Assembly: GCA_039798265.1 (NCBI GenBank)
Contig: JBDKGH010000144.1
Coordinates: 1-15,604 of the forward strand
Source of the DNA: JBDKGH01 sp039798265
GTDB lineage: Bacteria; Bacteroidota; Bacteroidia; Flavobacteriales_D; Sanyastnellaceae
DNA: 15,604 nt
Direction: 5' to 3'
How positions within the stretch are numbered: the stretch's first letter is position 1; each line of letters opens with the position of its first letter. The position numbers and the translations under genes are program-made. Shown here one piece after another: positions 13,824 to 15,604 of the stretch. The notes under the pieces were generated by a model, which did no database searches, had not been told where the DNA came from, and worked only from the letters and a program-made list of their open reading frames with translations.

Positions 13824-14261
13824 ATGGCGAAAGAAGTAGCTGGATTAGTCAAGCTGCAAATCAAAGGTGGAGCCGCCAACCCTTCCCCACCCGTAGGACC
13901 TGCATTGGGTTCTAAAGGTGTTAATATCATGGAGTTTTGCAAGCAGTTTAATGCTCGTACCCAAGATAAAGCAGGAAAGGTTTGTCCGGTTTTGATCACA
14001 GTTTATTCTGACAAGTCGTTTGACTTCGTTATTAAAACTGCACCAGCTGCCGTTCAACTGTTAGACGCATCAAAAGCTAAGAAAGGAGCTGCTGAGCCTA
14101 ACCGTCAGAAGGCAGGTTCTGTAACTTGGGATCAAGTTAGAGAGATTGCACAAGACAAAATGCCTGACCTAAATTGCTTCACTATCGAGTCTGCTATGAG
14201 TATGGTGGCCGGTACTGCACGTAGTATGGGTATTCAGGTGACCGGTGAACGTCCTTTTTAA
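13824..14261 (+). CDS. rplK: Large ribosomal subunit protein uL11
   Basis: Protein of the GTPase-associated centre of the 50S subunit, binding 23S rRNA near the thiostrepton site. The 145 residues are the normal length. The N-terminal domain has LVKLQIKGGAANPSPPVGPA, then LGSKGVNIMEFCKQFNART. The C-terminal RNA-binding domain has GSVTWDQVREIAQDKMPDLN and the closing GTARSMGIQV. Many bacteria have a proline-rich tract and loop like this one, which contacts stringent factor RelA. It is followed after 20 bases by rplA. Confidence 0.98.
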   Translation: MAKEVAGLVKLQIKGGAANPSPPVGPALGSKGVNIMEFCKQFNARTQDKAGKVCPVLITVYSDKSFDFVIKTAPAAVQLLDASKAKKGAAEPNRQKAGSVTWDQVREIAQDKMPDLNCFTIESAMSMVAGTARSMGIQVTGERPF

Positions 14262-14266
14262 ACTCT

Positions 14267-14272
14267 GAGGAG
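14267..14272 (+). promoter_or_regulatory. Canonical Shine-Dalgarno sequence before rplA
   Basis: GAGGAG ends nine bases before the rplA ATG. No comparably clear site was seen before tuf, nusG, rplK, rplJ or rpsU, so it stands out in this genome and supports the chosen start. Confidence 0.6.
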
Positions 14273-14281
14273 TAAAACGCA

Positions 14282-14974
14282 ATGGGAACCATCAGCAAAA
14301 ATCGTAAAGCCGTAATGGAGAAATTTGACGCTACAAAGTCATATTCTCTAACGGAGGCTGCGTCAGTAGTGAAAAACATCACTACAACAAAATTTGACGC
14401 ATCTGTTGATATCGCCGTTCGCCTCGGAGTGGACCCGAAGAAGTCTAACCAAATGGTTCGTGGCACGGTATCATTACCACACGGAACAGGTCGCGCAGTG
14501 CGCGTTTTGGTTCTCTGCACACCTGACAAGGAAGCAGAAGCTAAAGCAGCTGGTGCAGATCACGTTGGACTCAACGAGTACATTGAAAAGATCAAGGGCG
14601 GATGGACCGATGTGGATGTAATTATTACCACACCCAGTGTAATGGGGCAAGTAGGTGCCTTGGGCCGTATTCTCGGACCACGTGGCCTTATGCCAAACCC
14701 GAAAACGGGTACCGTTACTATGGATGTTGGCAAAGCTGTAACTGAAAAGAAGGCTGGTAATATCGACTTCAAAGTTGATAAAGCTGGTATCGTGCATGCA
14801 AGTATTGGCCGTGTATCTTTTGATTCACAAAAATTGGCCGAGAATGCTCACGAGTTGATCCAATCATTGATCAAACTTAAGCCTTCTTCTGCTAAAGGTA
14901 CTTATATTAAGAGCGTAGCTCTTTCATCAACTATGAGTCCCGGAGTACAAGTTGAACCAAGATCAGTGAGCTAA
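14282..14974 (+). CDS. rplA: Large ribosomal subunit protein uL1
   Basis: Protein of the L1 stalk, which moves deacylated tRNA out of the E site; it also represses its own operon in other bacteria. The 230 residues are full length. The sequence has the expected KFDASVDIAVRLGVDPKKSN segment and the family signature VGALGRILGPRGLMPNPKTG (about 123-142). The C-terminal KGTYIKSVALSSTMSPGVQV completes domain I. It is preceded by a clear Shine-Dalgarno sequence. The gap to rplJ is only 27 bases, too short for the long L10 leader seen in other phyla. Confidence 0.98.
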   Translation: MGTISKNRKAVMEKFDATKSYSLTEAASVVKNITTTKFDASVDIAVRLGVDPKKSNQMVRGTVSLPHGTGRAVRVLVLCTPDKEAEAKAAGADHVGLNEYIEKIKGGWTDVDVIITTPSVMGQVGALGRILGPRGLMPNPKTGTVTMDVGKAVTEKKAGNIDFKVDKAGIVHASIGRVSFDSQKLAENAHELIQSLIKLKPSSAKGTYIKSVALSSTMSPGVQVEPRSVS

Positions 14975-15001
14975 TCGCTGTTAACTATCGGATTATTCTT
15001 T

Positions 15002-15529
15002 ATGAACAAAGAACAAAAGAACCAGGAAATCGCAGAGATAGTAGAAATGTTGAGCTCAGCTCCCGTATTCTACTTGACTGACACATCTTCCTTGAACGCC
15101 GAGGCTACCAGCAACCTTCGCCGCGAATGCTTTAAGCAAAATATCGGAATGCGTGTTGTTAAAAACACCCTTTTGGTAAAAGCTTTAGAACGTATCGAAG
15201 GTAAGGACTTTAGCGCACTTCTACCAGCTATCAAAGGCAACACTGCCGTGATGACTGCTGAAGTTGCTAACGCTCCAGCCCGCTTGATCAAGGATTTCAG
15301 AAAGAAAAGCGACAAACCTGCCCTTAAAGGTGCATTCATTCTGGAAGATTGTTACGTTGGTGATAACCAATTGGATTCTCTCGTTGCCATTAAGAGCAAA
15401 GAAGAATTGGTTGGCGATATCATCGGACTACTTCAATCTCCAGCGAAAAACCTTATTTCTGCTCTTTCAGGAAGCGCAGACAAAAAAGTTGCAGGTCTCG
15501 TGAAAGCGCTAGAAGAACGCGGCGCATAA
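15002..15529 (+). CDS. rplJ: Large ribosomal subunit protein uL10
   Basis: Base of the L7/L12 stalk, joining L12 dimers to 23S rRNA next to uL11. The 175 residues match the family. The rRNA-binding N-terminal domain has VFYLTDTSSLNAEATSNLRR and MRVVKNTLLVKALERI, with the conserved KNTL. The C-terminal helix that holds L12 dimers is near residues 145-175 (NLISALSGSADKKVAGLVKA). A 50-base gap separates it from rplL. No Shine-Dalgarno match is seen. Confidence 0.97.
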   Translation: MNKEQKNQEIAEIVEMLSSAPVFYLTDTSSLNAEATSNLRRECFKQNIGMRVVKNTLLVKALERIEGKDFSALLPAIKGNTAVMTAEVANAPARLIKDFRKKSDKPALKGAFILEDCYVGDNQLDSLVAIKSKEELVGDIIGLLQSPAKNLISALSGSADKKVAGLVKALEERGA

Positions 15530-15579
15530 TAAATCGCATTCAAAAAAAACAACGTTTATCCTTTTAAAAACCCAATAAA

Positions 15580-15604
15580 ATGGCTGATTTGAAAGCAATG
15601 GCTG
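15580..15604 (+). CDS. rplL: Large ribosomal subunit protein bL12, N-terminal fragment
   Basis: Only the first eight codons (MADLKAMA) lie in the window, cut by its right edge. The sequence agrees with the start of Bacteroidota bL12, and the position right after rplJ is the standard one for the gene of this stalk protein. The identity rests mainly on that context. Confidence 0.85.

Noticed and set aside
14975..15001. L10-type autoregulatory leader before rplJ
   Set aside because: The gap is only 27 bases and shows no stable fold.

Overview
The window is bacterial chromosome of the phylum Bacteroidota, most likely a Flavobacteriales-like lineage. Three things point there: a TonB-dependent receptor with an N-terminal carboxypeptidase-regulatory-like domain, promoters of the TTG-N19-TAnnTTTG type (exact at 9352-9381 and 10944-10973), and an almost complete lack of Shine-Dalgarno sequences. 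The run rpsU, xerC-like recombinase, hpf, four tRNAs, tuf, tRNA-Trp, secE, nusG, rplK, rplA, rplJ, rplL is the standard arrangement for this group. I see no mobile element, CRISPR array or phage gene.

Left part, 1-6714, is a mixed region mostly on the minus strand. It holds the N-terminal part of a TonB-dependent receptor (cut by the window edge), dnaX, a divergent plus-strand APC-family permease, a YdeI-like DUF1801 protein converging on the permease, an unrecognised protein resembling the NAD-binding half of ferredoxin-NADP reductases, and a Crp/Fnr-family regulator. The dnaX gene carries an A10 run followed at once by stops in both other frames, at the point where a short gamma subunit should end. 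Two Crp/Fnr-type dyads lie upstream of the regulator and of the reductase-like gene.

Middle part, 6847-10913, is on the plus strand: a membrane-anchored helix-hairpin-helix protein translationally coupled to apt, an acyl-CoA dehydrogenase, then rpsU (bS21) with its own promoter and a strong terminator, the tyrosine recombinase and hpf.

Right part, 10940-15604, is the translation and transcription core. A strong promoter, apparently overlapping a terminator hairpin and followed by a boxA-like element, drives tRNA-Thr(TGT), tRNA-Tyr(GTA), tRNA-Gly(TCC), tRNA-Thr(GGT) and tuf. This is the same order as thrU-tyrU-glyT-thrT-tufB of Escherichia coli. tRNA-Trp, secE, nusG and the L11/L1/L10/L12 genes follow, with a structured leader before rplK that is a candidate L1 autoregulation site.

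Most of the window is ordinary housekeeping sequence. The interesting signals are regulatory: the dnaX slippage site, the promoter-in-terminator arrangement, the rplK leader and the paired dyads. None of these has been tested; all rest on sequence reading by eye.
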